Origin: Oligoflexia bacterium
GTDB lineage: Bacteria; Bdellovibrionota; UBA1018
Length of the DNA: 64,000 nt
Reading direction: 5' to 3'
NCBI GenBank assembly: GCA_014376785.1
Contig: JACMQW010000082.1
Location: 1-64,000 of the forward strand
The notes under the pieces are model-generated. The model worked only from the letters and a program-made list of their open reading frames with translations, did no database searches and was not told the origin of the DNA. Positions 36,765 through 43,709 of the stretch are shown piece after piece. The position numbers and the translations under genes were made by a program. The first letter of the stretch is position 1; each line of letters starts with the position of its first letter.

Positions 36765-37022
36765 ATGTCACCTCAAGTTACTGTTTATACGATGGATCAC
36801 TGTCCCTACTGCGAAAGAGCGAAAAGCCTGCTGAAACAACGAGGTGTGGCCTACTCGGAAGTAAAGCTCCCGATGGACGACGACGCAGCTTGGGCAAATC
36901 TCGAAAAAAAGACCGGGATGAAAACGATGCCGCAAATTCTGAACGGTGAGAAAGTGATCGGTGGCTACAACGACCTCGCCGCCATTGATCAAAAAGACCA
37001 ACTCGCCAGCTTGAAGGCGTAA
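36765..37022 (+). CDS. grxC: Glutaredoxin, dithiol CPYC type
   Basis: 85 residues starting MSPQVTVYTMDHCPYCERAK, with the CPYC redox site at 13-16, TMPQILNGEKVIGGYNDL (cis-Pro loop and glutathione-binding site), the normal length of GrxC. It reduces disulfides with glutathione. A perfect AGGAG Shine-Dalgarno (ACAGGAGAG) fixes the start at ATG 36765. Confidence 0.95.
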   Translation: MSPQVTVYTMDHCPYCERAKSLLKQRGVAYSEVKLPMDDDAAWANLEKKTGMKTMPQILNGEKVIGGYNDLAAIDQKDQLASLKA

Positions 37023-37115
37023 CGCAAAGCAAAAATTAAAACTTTCTAAAAATGACTTTGCTGGAGGTCGTGACTTAGGTTAGGAAATAACCTTCCAAGG
37101 CAATTTCAAGTAGAC

Positions 37116-37191
37116 GTCTCCATCGTCTAGAGGCCTAGGACACTCCCCTTTCACGGGAGTAACCCGGGTTCGAATCCCGGTGGAGACGCCA
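37116..37191 (+). tRNA. tRNA-Glu (anticodon UUC), CCA encoded
   Basis: 76 nt. The acceptor stem GTCTCCA pairs with TGGAGAC, the anticodon arm is ACTCCCCTTTCACGGGAGT with TTC in the loop, and the T arm is CCGGGTTCGAATCCCGG. The discriminator is G and CCA is encoded at 37189-37191. The only tRNA in the window. Confidence 0.97.
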
Positions 37192-37193
37192 TT

Positions 37194-37230
37194 AAAAAAG
37201 CTCCTGGGCCACACGCTCAGGGGCTTTTTT
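37194..37230 (+). terminator. Rho-independent terminator of tRNA-Glu
   Basis: AAAAAAGCTCCTG pairs with CAGGGGCTTTTTT around a short loop, immediately after the tRNA CCA end. The A and T tracts could also act for the other strand. Confidence 0.85.
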
Positions 37231-37233
37231 AAT

Positions 37234-37251
37234 GATCACAATCGCGTGATC
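37234..37251. promoter_or_regulatory. Inverted repeat GATCAC-N6-GTGATC upstream of the GST gene
   Basis: Perfect 6-bp arms lie 59 nt upstream of the glutathione S-transferase start and just after the tRNA terminator. It resembles an operator half-site pair; no regulator is identified. Confidence 0.3.
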
Positions 37252-37309
37252 GAACGAGTGAATGGATCCGGCGGGTGGATATTTTATTCCATTGAGATAA
37301 AATCGACGG

Positions 37310-37973
37310 ATGTCGCTCACTCTCTATTTTCATCCGCTGGCTTCGTATTGTTGGAAACCGTTGATTGCACTTTACGAAAACGACACGAACTTCACTCCCA
37401 TCATCGTCAATCTCGGAGATGAGACGTCTCGGATCGATTTTCTAAAAATTTGGCCGATGGGCGAGTTCCCGGTCCTTCGTGACGAAGGACGCTCCCGAAC
37501 TATTCCGGGATCATCTGCGATCGTCGAATACCTCCGGGTTTATTCGAAGGGTGGAGTCCCGATGATTCCCGAGGATTCCCGAGGATTTAGATTTGGCACT
37601 CGAAGTGCGTCGAATGGACGGATTCATGGACAGTTACATCCAAACACCGATGCAAAAGATCGTCGGAGATTGTTTAAGGTCAGACGGAGAGAAAGATCCC
37701 ACCGGAGTGACAGAAGCTCGCCAGACTCTGCAAACGGCTTACGACATCTTGGAAAAAAGCGGGGTAGGCAAGACATGGGCGGCGGGTGACCATTTTTCGA
37801 TGGCGGATTGCTCTGCCGCTCCCGCTCTGTTCTATGCGAATAAAGTCGCGCCCTTCAACAACACTCATCCAAATTTGGCTCGCTACCTTGAGAGGCTCAC
37901 GCAGCGGCCCTCGTTTGCGCGAGTGCTAGAAGAAGCGAAGCCTTACTTCCACTTCTTCCCTTATAAAAACTAA
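37310..37973 (+). pseudogene. Glutathione S-transferase gene broken by a 10-bp tandem duplication
   Basis: The first frame encodes the thioredoxin-like domain: SLTLYFHPLASYCWKPLIAL, MGEFPVLRDEG (cis-Pro) and SSAIVEYL (glutathione-binding Ser). Within GGVPMIPED the unit ATTCCCGAGG occurs twice (37565-37574 and 37575-37584) and shifts the frame. The second frame carries the helical C-terminal domain: LALEVRRMDGFMDSYIQTPM, AAGDHFSMADCSAAPALFYA and a normal ending. Deleting one copy joins them as PEDLDLALEVRRMD and gives an intact protein of about 217 residues. It could be a recent mutation, a reversible slippage site or an assembly error. Confidence 0.85.
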
Positions 37974-38103
37974 TGGACTATCGACACCACTTTTTTGAGA
38001 ACTGTCGCACCAAGCGATTACTCTGAAGCTGATTCAGCGGCAAAACGACTGAGAAGACGATTGTCGTGTATCCGCAGGTCGTCTCGAAGCCATAACAGGG
38101 ATT

Positions 38104-38472
38104 TCACCTTTTCAGTCTCAGCCGAATCGGACCGCGAAACTTGGACGGCTCGATGACTTGCCCCTTTTGTAGGATTTCGATTTTACCTTGATGAACAAGC
38201 CTGCGTGCAGCTTGCCGAACAAGTTCCATTTTTTCTGCATCCTGTTTAAAAGCGGGCGGAAGGACTTCGGACGGACAAATCGTCGCGGAATGGGCGCGCT
38301 GGGCGAGTAGGTTCAAAATTTCAGTTTCATGGCCTTCTCTAAGTGTGTTTTTGTCCCGACGGCATTTTTCGCCGCAGTACCTAACTTCATTCCAGTTCTT
38401 TTCCCATTTCTTTCGCCACGTCATCTCGCGGCCGCATAAGAGGCAGTTTTTGGACTCCGGGATGCTTTTCAT
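38104..38472 (-). CDS. DUF2256-DUF3253 fusion protein
   Basis: 122 residues. Residues 5-45 match the zinc-ribbon-like DUF2256: CLLCGREMTWRKKWEKNW then VRYCGEKCRR. Residues 50-120 match DUF3253, a winged-helix-like domain: ILNLLAQRAHSATICPSEV, ARRLVHQGKIEILQKGQ and FRGPIRLRL. Both parts are normally separate small proteins, sometimes neighbours; here they are one chain. It may bind nucleic acid through the zinc ribbon and winged helix, but no function is established. Confidence 0.8.
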   Translation of the reverse strand: MKSIPESKNCLLCGREMTWRKKWEKNWNEVRYCGEKCRRDKNTLREGHETEILNLLAQRAHSATICPSEVLPPAFKQDAEKMELVRQAARRLVHQGKIEILQKGQVIEPSKFRGPIRLRLKR

Positions 38473-38549
38473 CGTATTTCAGTAAGCCCGAAATTCGCGT
38501 CGTTTAATAGGTGAACAAATCGAGAATCGTTTGTCAGTACTCTGTCTAT

Positions 38550-39440
38550 TCATGGTCGAAGCAGCGTCTCACGAAGCACGCTGTGCTTACCGATGAGATA
38601 ATTTCTCTTTTCTGGATTTCGACCCAAACTACGCAGCCGGTACCAGGGCACATTCGGGTAAAGGTGATGAGTCAGGTGGCGATCTGAGTTGTACGGGTAG
38701 ATGAAAAATCGCGTGATTTTGCCAGTTTCAAGATCGGAGGTGAATTCATCGATTTTCCCCGAACGTGCGCGGTGTTCTCCATAGCCCTGCAGTTTCAGAA
38801 AGAAGAAAAGGAAGGTCACCTGCGGTAAAATCCAATACCAAAGGAAGATGCGACCTCCATGGGGCATCGTGAGTAAGATTCCTACCCCTATGGCGACTAC
38901 TGCGATGGAGGTCCATTCGCCTTTCGAAATCTGGGGCAACCGTCTCTCCTGGATCTCGCGCGCCAAATAGAGTTGGTAAGAAAAGAAAAACTGGAAAAAG
39001 TGGTAACCGCACAAATCCAAGAAAATAATTTTCAGTAATTTTTCGAGGGGGAGAGGTTCAAATCGATATCCTTGGTCTTCGTAAAAGGAGACCTCAGGAT
39101 CGAGTTTTGGGTCCTTTAAGTGCCGATGGTGCTGAAAATGGAAATAACGGTACTGGGACACGAGCCCGAAAAAAGGCACTCCGCAGAAGATGTTGGTTGC
39201 GATGTCGTTCAAACGTTTTTTCGGAACGAGTTGGTAGTGAGCTCCTTCGTGAAAGAGAATTTGGAGGTGATTCTGTAGGGCCGCTACAAAAGGTAAACAA
39301 GCGAAACGAAAGGTCCATGAATCCGAAGTCTCTCCCACGAGTGCAAGCGTGAGCATTCCGAAATAGGGACTAATCAACGCCGCAAGCGAGACCCACACGT
39401 TCTGATTTCGTCTCAGAAGCTGAGGATGGAGGGGTTGCAT
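38550..39440 (-). CDS. Membrane fatty acid desaturase family protein
   Basis: 296 residues with several hydrophobic segments. The three His boxes of the di-iron desaturase family are present: HEGAH, HFQHHRH and HLTHHLYP. It would introduce a double bond (or hydroxyl) into an acyl or related lipid substrate in the inner membrane. ATG 39440 is preferred to ATG 39449 because AAGGA then lies at a normal distance. The 5' end overlaps the upstream unknown gene by about 70 nt in another frame, implying coupling. Confidence 0.85.
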   Translation of the reverse strand: MQPLHPQLLRRNQNVWVSLAALISPYFGMLTLALVGETSDSWTFRFACLPFVAALQNHLQILFHEGAHYQLVPKKRLNDIATNIFCGVPFFGLVSQYRYFHFQHHRHLKDPKLDPEVSFYEDQGYRFEPLPLEKLLKIIFLDLCGYHFFQFFFSYQLYLAREIQERRLPQISKGEWTSIAVVAIGVGILLTMPHGGRIFLWYWILPQVTFLFFFLKLQGYGEHRARSGKIDEFTSDLETGKITRFFIYPYNSDRHLTHHLYPNVPWYRLRSLGRNPEKRNYLIGKHSVLRETLLRP

Positions 39441-40077
39441 GAGAATCATCCTTCTTTTTAAAGTCGTAAAAAAATCGATCGTCGTTCGAACTCATCCAGT
39501 CGCCTGTTTCAGCATGAAACTTCTGACGATTGATTCTGTAATCGGGCCGCCCCTCGATCTGCTTCGTCACGAAGGCCACTTCTTCCCAGATGATTTTGTT
39601 ATTCGGATAGGCGCCGTAGCAGCCATTTGCTAACTTCACGAAGTGCTGGCATTTGTGATCTTCCGGAGATTCGACGAAGGTCGTGTTCAAATATCCGGGA
39701 TCGGGATGGCAGAAGTCGACGGTGAATAGGTATTCGCATTTCTCCCAGTGCCCATCCCGCATGAAGACGCGACCGTTCAACTCTTTTAAGAAATCGTATT
39801 CAATCACGGCAATGTGATAGCCGAGCTGGTCCCAGGTTTGGAGGTTTTCGAGTGGGACCTCTTCTGCGTCCTTCCTCCAAACAAAGGCGGAAAGCGGCAG
39901 TCGATAGAAGACGGCTCCCGTTGAAAGAAAGGCGTGCAGTCCAAGCGCTCGGCCTTTGATGCTTGAAATCGCGAAAAGATGGCATTCCTCGATCTCGCCG
40001 TGGTGGGCTTCGAGGTTGTAGAGGTATTCCCTCTTTAGGAAGCATTTGAGGGGCCGAATATTGTGATTGAGCAGCAT
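39370..40077 (-). CDS. Unknown protein encoded with the desaturase
   Basis: 235 residues, cytoplasmic, rich in aromatic residues, His and Cys. Examples are KCFLKREYLYNLEAHHGEIEE, YLFTVDFCHPDPGYL, HKCQHFVKLANGCYGAYPNN and DDRFFYDFKK. I recognise no family. The composition suggests a compact alpha/beta domain, possibly metal-binding, but no defined motif supports this. GGAG lies 9 nt before the ATG. It overlaps the desaturase gene and is divergent from a LysR regulator, so the three probably form one regulated unit. Confidence 0.65.
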   Translation of the reverse strand: MLLNHNIRPLKCFLKREYLYNLEAHHGEIEECHLFAISSIKGRALGLHAFLSTGAVFYRLPLSAFVWRKDAEEVPLENLQTWDQLGYHIAVIEYDFLKELNGRVFMRDGHWEKCEYLFTVDFCHPDPGYLNTTFVESPEDHKCQHFVKLANGCYGAYPNNKIIWEEVAFVTKQIEGRPDYRINRQKFHAETGDWMSSNDDRFFYDFKKKDDSHATPPSSASETKSERVGLACGVD

Positions 40078-40129
40078 TTACTTCTTCTCCGTGCCGCGAA
40101 CTTAGACCTCCCATCTCGACTTCGATAAT

Positions 40130-40149
40130 TCATAGATTTCATGTTATGA
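40130..40149. promoter_or_regulatory. Candidate LysR operator between divergent genes
   Basis: TCATA (40130-40134) and TATGA (40145-40149) are inverted with a 10-nt spacer, a T-N11-A type dyad. It lies 53 nt from the start of the unknown/desaturase operon and 9 nt from the LysR gene start, where LysR-type proteins usually bind. Confidence 0.4.
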
Positions 40150-40158
40150 GCATTTTTA

Positions 40159-41022
40159 ATGAGTTTACTAGGACCCGGCTTGGAAGCATTTATAGCAATC
40201 GCAAAGTTGAAGACCGTTCATGCCGCCGCTAAAGAGCTGAGAATCTCTCAAACGGGCGTGACCCAGCGAATTCGTTCACTCGAGAAGCAATTGCAGGCGA
40301 CCTTATTCACGCGGTCCAGACGAGGAATGCTCCTCAGTACCGAGGGGGACGCGCTCTACCGATACTGCCTCTCCGCACGCGAACTTGAAGGAGCCGCGCT
40401 CGCCCAAATACAAGGTGCGGGGAAACAAGCCATTGTAGAAGTTTGCATCACGGGGCCAACTTCGGCTCTCCGGACGAGGGTCTTGCCGGTGTGTGCTCGG
40501 GTGTCTCAGGCAAATCCGAAGACCCTCTTTCGATTCAAATTCTCAGATAGTGAATTCTGGATAGAAGACCTTCGCACAGGGGTCGCCCAGATTGCGCTGG
40601 TGCCACCTGAATTTGTTGGGAAGGAATTGCAAAGCAAGCTCTTAAAGCCCGAAGAGTATGTGATGGTCGGTCCGAAGAGCTGGAAGAAAAGGTCCTTCAC
40701 GGAAGTGGTGCAATCGGAAAGAATCATCGATTTCGAACCGTCGGATCGAACTTCATTTCGTTACCTGGAGCACTTTGGCTTGCTTGAACAGGCTAGACCG
40801 GAGCGGCATTTCGCAAACAATACGGAAGCCGTTGCCAGCCTGATCGAATCGGGGATGGGTTATGGAGTTTTAACCCACGAGTTTGCTCAGAGATTTCTCG
40901 AGCGCTGCGAAATCGTTCTCTTGAACCAAGGGCGAGTGTACGCTCAACCCCTCGCACTTGCATGGTACCCGAGGCCCGAGACGAAAGGGTATTGGACCGA
41001 GATCATCCGATCGATTCGATAA
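40159..41022 (+). CDS. LysR-type transcriptional regulator, ArgP/LysG-like
   Basis: 287 residues. The N-terminal winged helix-turn-helix is seen in LEAFIAIAKLKTVHAAAKEL followed by RISQTGVTQRIRSLEKQL. The effector domain (about 90-287) has ERIIDFEPSDRTSFRYL and VASLIESGMGYGVLTHEFAQRF, reminiscent of the ArgP/LysG branch, though this subgroup call is tentative. It is divergent from the unknown-desaturase operon, which it probably controls. The ATG lacks a clear Shine-Dalgarno. Confidence 0.85.
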   Translation: MSLLGPGLEAFIAIAKLKTVHAAAKELRISQTGVTQRIRSLEKQLQATLFTRSRRGMLLSTEGDALYRYCLSARELEGAALAQIQGAGKQAIVEVCITGPTSALRTRVLPVCARVSQANPKTLFRFKFSDSEFWIEDLRTGVAQIALVPPEFVGKELQSKLLKPEEYVMVGPKSWKKRSFTEVVQSERIIDFEPSDRTSFRYLEHFGLLEQARPERHFANNTEAVASLIESGMGYGVLTHEFAQRFLERCEIVLLNQGRVYAQPLALAWYPRPETKGYWTEIIRSIR

Positions 41023-41089
41023 ATCAGAGTTTAGCTATTTTCAGTGAGCAAAGTGTTCGCTCACATCTCCCCATCCCATGCCGACAGAG

Positions 41090-41119
41090 TTAACAAATAT
41101 TTATTCCTATATAGATATA
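41090..41119 (+). promoter_or_regulatory. Candidate promoter of the sensor-kinase operon
   Basis: TTAACA (41090-41095) and GATATA (41114-41119) are 18 nt apart in the most A+T-rich patch of this gap, about 100 nt before the kinase start. An inverted repeat TGAGC-N9-GCTCA lies just upstream at 41045-41063. Confidence 0.3.
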
Positions 41120-41164
41120 ACTGGATCGACAATTTTTTGCCCCCGCGTAAGCCTGGAGGTGTAA

Positions 41165-41257
41165 ATGGAAACGATTTACGGTTCCGCTGCAATACTGCGG
41201 GTTTTATTACGGGGAAAAAATGGTCACCTCCGCATTTGGATTGAGTCATTCCGATAG
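41165..41257 (+). CDS. Candidate 30-codon leader ORF ahead of the sensor kinase
   Basis: ATG 41165 has a strong GGAGGT 4 nt upstream, better than the kinase's own site. The 30-residue frame (METIYGSAAILRVLLRGK...) overlaps the kinase start in another frame and ends 37 nt inside it. It may couple translation. No homology evidence. Confidence 0.3.
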   Translation: METIYGSAAILRVLLRGKNGHLRIWIESFR

Positions 41258-43211
41258 ATTTCTCAACAAAGATCAGGAAAACGATTTTCTGCGCTCCGAA
41301 AATATTCGCTTGAGAGAAAAACTGCAGGAAACTTCCTCACTTCTTCAAGTTCATCCTCTCTTTTTCGCGAACGTGTCACTCGACGGAGAAATTCAAAACG
41401 TGAGCAGCACGAGCATGATCATGCTGGGGTGTGAGTTTGATCGAGCAATCGGAAACCTTGTTTGGGATATTAAAAATTTTTCGAAATTTTCTGAAACTAG
41501 AAAATGGCTGATGAACGCCGTAAAGTTAGCAGCGAGCGGTCATGCATCCCGTGAGAAAGTTCTCGTAGAGCCCGCACTGAATTCAGATGAAAGCTCTCAC
41601 CTCGTTTCGTTGCACGTGCACCCGATTCGGAAAAGAAAATTAGGAATCACAAAAATTTCGATCACTGCCATAGATTTGAGCGATTCGCATGGTCTTTCAG
41701 ACTCCTCCAAAATGGAGCAGGAGAGACTTGCGCGGGTGATTGATGTAGCGCAGTTAGGCTACTACGAATGGGATCTTAAGACGAATGCCGCTGTTTTAAG
41801 CGATCAGCTGAAAAATAAATGGACCCTTGAAAAAACTCTCGATGTTTCTGCTCTTTTTTTGAAAATTCATCCGGACGACCGCAGTGCCGTGATTTCTCGG
41901 ATGGAGTCAGCGATTCGGCAGCACCGGTCTTATCATTCAGAATTCCGAGTCATTCTCTCTGATGAAAAAGAGTCCTGGATCGAGGCGGCCGGCGTCGCAT
42001 TCTATTCGGAAAGGGGTGAGCCTCTCTGTTTTTTTGGAACCACTCTGGATATCACGGACCGTAAATTGAGAGAAATGAGAATTGAAAAGAACGAGGAGTC
42101 TTTGAAAAAGGCTTTGGGAGTTTCGAGAGTGGGTTTTTTTGATTGGGATCTGCACCGAGACCAGACGGAGTTCAGCGAAAGGATGCGTCTAGATTGGGAT
42201 CTTCCGGAACAAGCCACGATGTCGCAAGCCCTGGAACGAATCCATCCAGAAGATCTGGTTCGTGTCCGCGAGTGCGTCCGCTATGCGTTGGAACATCACG
42301 TTTGTTATTCAATGGAATACCGGGTGTATCACCGCGACGGGAAAGAAATTTGGATCGAGGCGCAAGGGGAAGCTCAGTATGATTCTTTCGGGAATGCGCT
42401 GCGCATGTTGGGAACCTCGGTGGATGTCACAGAAAGGAAATGTCTCGAGCTGGGAAAGCAGGCGATCATTAATGATCTCACTGAGACCAAATCCAAGCTC
42501 GAGCAATCTGAAAAAAAATTCAGTTTGGAAAGAATCCTTCGTGAGCGATTTGTTGTGTCGCTTTCCCATGATTTAAGGACTCCGCTAACGGCGGCCCGGT
42601 ACGGCGTGTCGATGCTGACGAGTGGAAAGGAAAGCCCTGAACGAAGGGAGAAAGCGCTTCGCATCATTCGAGAGAATATTTTACGAGCCGATCGCATGAT
42701 CGAAGATCTTCTGGACGCGAATCGAATTAAAGCGGGTGAGAAGATCCCGATGCTCCTAGAGCCTTGTCATTTGAATAAAGTCGTTGCGGAGGTTCTGGCT
42801 GTTCTAAATTTCATTCATGGAAATCGATTTTCCCTGAAATGCTTAGATGAGATCCACGGTCAGGTTAGCTGTGAAGGCTTCCGCAGAATTTTAGAGAACC
42901 TCTGTAACAACGCGGTTAAATACGGAGGGAAGGAGCGTCCGATTCTCATTGAGCTCTCGAAGTCGAATGAAGAGATTATTCTTTGTGTTCATAACGAAGG
43001 AAATCCTATCCCTGTTTCGGATCAGTCCACATTGTTCGATGCTTTTCGTCGGCTTCCAGGAATTGACCAGCAAGAACAGAAGGGTTGGGGGATTGGTTTG
43101 ACGATCACTAAAGGTTTTGCTGAAGCGATGAATGGGACTGTGAAAATGACTAGTTCACCGGAAACAGGAACGGACTTCACCGTGCATCTGCCTTTAGTAG
43201 AGGTTACTTGA
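41220..43211 (+). CDS. Soluble PAS-domain sensor histidine kinase
   Basis: 663 residues with no membrane segment. A first PAS-like region (about 45-150) is followed by two similar PAS_3-type repeats (about 168-285 and 300-408), each with WDL, IHPDD or IHPED, WIEA and GTxxDxTxRK. After a short coiled coil come HisKA with His450 in SLSHDLRTPLTA and HATPase_c with the N box Asn564 (LENLCNNAVKYGG) and G box GWGIGLT. It senses an unknown cytoplasmic signal. The lone receiver is encoded 111 nt downstream, presumably its partner. Confidence 0.9.
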   Translation: MVTSAFGLSHSDRFLNKDQENDFLRSENIRLREKLQETSSLLQVHPLFFANVSLDGEIQNVSSTSMIMLGCEFDRAIGNLVWDIKNFSKFSETRKWLMNAVKLAASGHASREKVLVEPALNSDESSHLVSLHVHPIRKRKLGITKISITAIDLSDSHGLSDSSKMEQERLARVIDVAQLGYYEWDLKTNAAVLSDQLKNKWTLEKTLDVSALFLKIHPDDRSAVISRMESAIRQHRSYHSEFRVILSDEKESWIEAAGVAFYSERGEPLCFFGTTLDITDRKLREMRIEKNEESLKKALGVSRVGFFDWDLHRDQTEFSERMRLDWDLPEQATMSQALERIHPEDLVRVRECVRYALEHHVCYSMEYRVYHRDGKEIWIEAQGEAQYDSFGNALRMLGTSVDVTERKCLELGKQAIINDLTETKSKLEQSEKKFSLERILRERFVVSLSHDLRTPLTAARYGVSMLTSGKESPERREKALRIIRENILRADRMIEDLLDANRIKAGEKIPMLLEPCHLNKVVAEVLAVLNFIHGNRFSLKCLDEIHGQVSCEGFRRILENLCNNAVKYGGKERPILIELSKSNEEIILCVHNEGNPIPVSDQSTLFDAFRRLPGIDQQEQKGWGIGLTITKGFAEAMNGTVKMTSSPETGTDFTVHLPLVEVT

Positions 43212-43322
43212 GCATTGCCGTCAAAGGTTTGGCATCTGAGCTTTCAATAAATATCGCGTTCCGTCGAAGCTTGTAGTGGTAAACTGGTATTGACACTCTC
43301 AATGACAGTCGGGGAAATTTCC

Positions 43323-43709
43323 GTGCAACACCTTTTAATCGTAGAAGATTCGATTGAATTCCAAAAAATTATTTCAAGGGTACTAAACGACTACGAACTC
43401 ACTTCCGCCTTAAGCGCTGAAGAGGCATGGACCCAATTGGGCACTGCAAAGTTCGCCCTTGTTCTGTTGGATATCTCACTGCCGGGTAAAGACGGCTATT
43501 CTCTTTTGGCAGATATGCAGGCGTCCGAACTTTTTAGAAATATCCCGGTGATTTGTTTAACGGGAAAAGTCGCGACTTCCGACCGAGTAAATGCATTTCG
43601 GCTCGGCGCAGATGATTTCATCGAAAAGCCTTTCGATCATCAGGAACTGAAAGTGCGGGTTGCCGCGAAACTAGCGAAGTCGCTTTCGCGGACTGCTCAT
43701 GACGGATGA
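43323..43709 (+). CDS. Single-domain response regulator (CheY-like receiver)
   Basis: 128 residues from GTG 43323, chosen because GGGGA lies at good distance and the sequence then opens QHLLIVEDS as in receivers. ATG 43302 without a ribosome site is the alternative. It has acidic residues in VEDS, the phosphorylated Asp in LLDISLPGKDG, Thr in CLTGK and Lys in EKPFD. No output domain, so it probably shuttles phosphate between the two kinases. The stop overlaps the hybrid kinase start by 11 nt. Confidence 0.9.
   Translation: MQHLLIVEDSIEFQKIISRVLNDYELTSALSAEEAWTQLGTAKFALVLLDISLPGKDGYSLLADMQASELFRNIPVICLTGKVATSDRVNAFRLGADDFIEKPFDHQELKVRVAAKLAKSLSRTAHDG

Noticed and set aside
41044-41244. 66-codon plus-strand frame between the LysR gene and the kinase
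   Set aside because: No ribosome site and no recognisable content; the region looks like promoter and leader.
43290-43322. TTGACA before the receiver gene as a -35 box, and TTG/ATG there as starts
   Set aside because: No matching -10 box at proper spacing, and no ribosome site for these starts; GTG 43323 fits better.
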